Below, one piece after another: positions 6,598 through 8,098 of a stretch of 8,098 bases of DNA. The translations under genes and the position numbers were made by a program. The stretch's first letter is position 1. Every line of letters starts with the position of its first letter. The notes under the pieces are model-generated. The model had not been told where the DNA came from and made no database searches. It saw only the letters and a list, made by a program, of their open reading frames with translations. Source of the DNA: Clostridiaceae bacterium (lineage in GTDB: Bacteria > Bacillota > Clostridia > Saccharofermentanales > DTU023); contig JAAYEX010000036.1 in assembly GCA_012728535.1 (NCBI GenBank), positions 1-8,098 on the forward strand. The letters are read 5' to 3'.

Positions 6598-8098
6598 TTA
6601 CAGGCATCTTGATGACCAGAATGCCAGGAGCAAAAGGCCGGACCGTAAAACTCTTAAGCGCCTCTATTCATACGGTACCCCTTACTATAAGCAGTTCATC
6701 GTCATTTTTGTATTGATTATAATTACAGTCGGGGTAAGCTTGGCCCAGCCTCGGTTGACGCAGCTCATAATCGACAACAATATTTCTGTTCTGCTCGATC
6801 CCGCAAAAAGTCAGAGTGAACATGATCTGGCAATGAGCGGGGCAACGCAGTTGGCTTTGATTTACCTTTCTACTATTGTAGTAGCTTTCGTGGCCGGTTA
6901 CGGACAGGCTTATATGCTGCATAAGACGGGACAAAAGATATTAAGGAGGATCAGGCAGGATCTTTATGATCATATCCTGAAGCTCCCGATGACCTTTTTT
7001 GACCATTACCCGCAGGGAAGTCTGGTTACGCGGGTGACTAATGACACTGAAACGCTAAACGAAATGTTTACGTCAGTCCTGACAACAATCTTCCGCAGTC
7101 TGATTACTTTGTGCGGTATTGTCGTGATTATGTACAGCATGGATGGCAAGTTGGCCACCTATGTGATGATTCTGACGCCTGCGATCATCATAATTTCAGC
7201 GGTGTTTCGTCGTGTGATCCGGAAGATATATTATGCCCAGCGTCGTGTCCTCTCCATGATCAATACAAAACTGTCGGAGAACATTTCCGGTATGCGAACA
7301 ATTCAGGTCTTCTACAGGCAAAAACAGGTGAGTAAGGAATTCGATGACACTAACCGTGAATATCTGGATTTAAGCAGTAAGGAAGTACAGTATTACGCAA
7401 CCTACCGTCCCTTTCTTGAAATTGTACGATCTCTTGGCATTGCAGGTCTGATCTGGCTTGGCGGACGAAATCACCTTGATGGTATGATTACTTTCGGTAT
7501 TCTCTATGCTTTTGTAGATTATATACAACGTTTCTTTCAGCCGATTCTTGAACTGGCTGAAACCTTTAATATCATTCAGTCCGCTATGACATCTACCCAC
7601 AGGATTTTCCATTTGATGGACCAGGAAGAGGAAGACAAGGGCGGCAGTGTCGCAGTTCCGGGTTCAGGCCTTCAGGGAAAGATCGAGTTTAGAAACGTCT
7701 GGTTTGCCTACAATGAAGGTGAATGGGTTCTTAAAGATGTCTCCTTCACCATGGAACCTGGTGAATTTGTGGCTTTTGTTGGCGCTACCGGTGCCGGCAA
7801 ATCAACCATTATGCATCTGCTCTGCCGTTTTTATGATATTGATAGGGGAGAGATTCTGATCGATGGTGTTGATATCAAGGACTATGATCTGAAGCAATTG
7901 CGTGAGTCGATCGGTGTCGTCCAGCAGGATGTCTTCCTTTATTCAGGCAGTGTTATGGAAAACATCAGTCTGAATCGTTCGGAGGTTTCTGTTACTGATG
8001 TGAGGCAGGCTGCAAAGATAGTTAATGCTGACACATTCATTGAGAAACTGCCAAAACGCTATGATGAAGAAAGTATGGAGCGAGGCAGCACACTGTCA
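6584..8098 (+). CDS. ABC exporter half-transporter, partner subunit (BmrD/YheH-like), 3' end outside window
   Basis: The frame is open from ATG 6584 to the last base (505 codons); the 3' end is missing. The protein has a charged N-terminal extension (1-36), TM1 near 38-55, then about 20-25 extra residues (68-87, DPAKSQSEHDLAMSG) before TM2. Such an enlarged TM1-TM2 loop is typical of the BmrD/YheH side of these pairs. Further export-domain landmarks include FFDHYPQGSLVTRVTND and a conserved SENISGMRTIQVF coupling region. The NBD shows Walker A GATGAGKST (400-408) and Q-loop VVQQDVFLYSG (Q448), and stops at ERGSTLS, two residues into the LSxGQ signature. The Walker B Glu and switch His therefore lie outside; by the logic of the pair they should be canonical here. 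It overlaps the upstream gene by 14 nt in a different frame, so the two subunits are co-translated. Confidence 0.93.
   Translation, partial: MAQTNYRHLDDQNARSKRPDRKTLKRLYSYGTPYYKQFIVIFVLIIITVGVSLAQPRLTQLIIDNNISVLLDPAKSQSEHDLAMSGATQLALIYLSTIVVAFVAGYGQAYMLHKTGQKILRRIRQDLYDHILKLPMTFFDHYPQGSLVTRVTNDTETLNEMFTSVLTTIFRSLITLCGIVVIMYSMDGKLATYVMILTPAIIIISAVFRRVIRKIYYAQRRVLSMINTKLSENISGMRTIQVFYRQKQVSKEFDDTNREYLDLSSKEVQYYATYRPFLEIVRSLGIAGLIWLGGRNHLDGMITFGILYAFVDYIQRFFQPILELAETFNIIQSAMTSTHRIFHLMDQEEEDKGGSVAVPGSGLQGKIEFRNVWFAYNEGEWVLKDVSFTMEPGEFVAFVGATGAGKSTIMHLLCRFYDIDRGEILIDGVDIKDYDLKQLRESIGVVQQDVFLYSGSVMENISLNRSEVSVTDVRQAAKIVNADTFIEKLPKRYDEESMERGSTLS

Noticed and set aside
7111..7335. Cys/His-containing 74-codon frame on the plus strand, suggesting a small metal-binding protein
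   Set aside because: It is another frame of the second ABC exporter gene, whose own frame is uninterrupted and family-like throughout this stretch.

Overview
The window reads as ordinary chromosomal DNA of a low-to-mid GC Gram-positive bacterium, most likely a Bacillota member of the clostridial type. Signs for this are strong purine-rich Shine-Dalgarno sites (AGAGGAG, AAGGAG, GAGGAG, AGGAGG) 5-7 nt before most starts, a DUF5058-like membrane protein, and a BmrC/BmrD-like (YheI/YheH) heterodimeric ABC exporter pair. All genes run on the + strand. No mobile element, CRISPR array, tRNA or rRNA is visible. Placement below phylum is a guess.

Layout. (1) Bases 1-528: 3' end of a gene that begins before the window; its last ~60 residues weakly resemble the end of exopolysaccharide-type P-loop (CpsD-like) proteins. 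It ends at a clear rho-independent terminator (552-580). (2) 725-1831: a complete RtcB-type RNA ligase with all recognisable active-site motifs, behind a perfect TATAAT box. (3) 1911-4703: an M20-family metallohydrolase followed by two small integral membrane proteins, closed by a strong terminator (4729-4760). (4) 4810-8098: two overlapping ABC exporter half-transporter genes. The first is complete and has a degenerate ATPase site; the second runs off the window two residues into its LSxGQ signature.

How the parts work together. The M20 hydrolase and the two membrane proteins look like a transport-and-hydrolysis unit. The two membrane proteins, usually treated as unrelated 'hypothetical' proteins, share landmarks in the same order: an Ala-Pro in an early membrane segment, an LT...PAA segment around residues 90-97, VAIA at residues 119-122 in both, and NWK before the last Pro-containing segment. 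This suggests a paralogous pair forming one heteromeric carrier. By analogy with pairings such as AbgT with AbgA/AbgB, it may import an amide-linked compound that the hydrolase cleaves. The substrate is unknown, and this unit is the most interesting part of the window. The ABC pair is a separate transcription unit. Its first subunit carries Asp for the catalytic Glu and Gln for the switch His, so ATP hydrolysis should depend on the site whose catalytic Glu comes from the second subunit.
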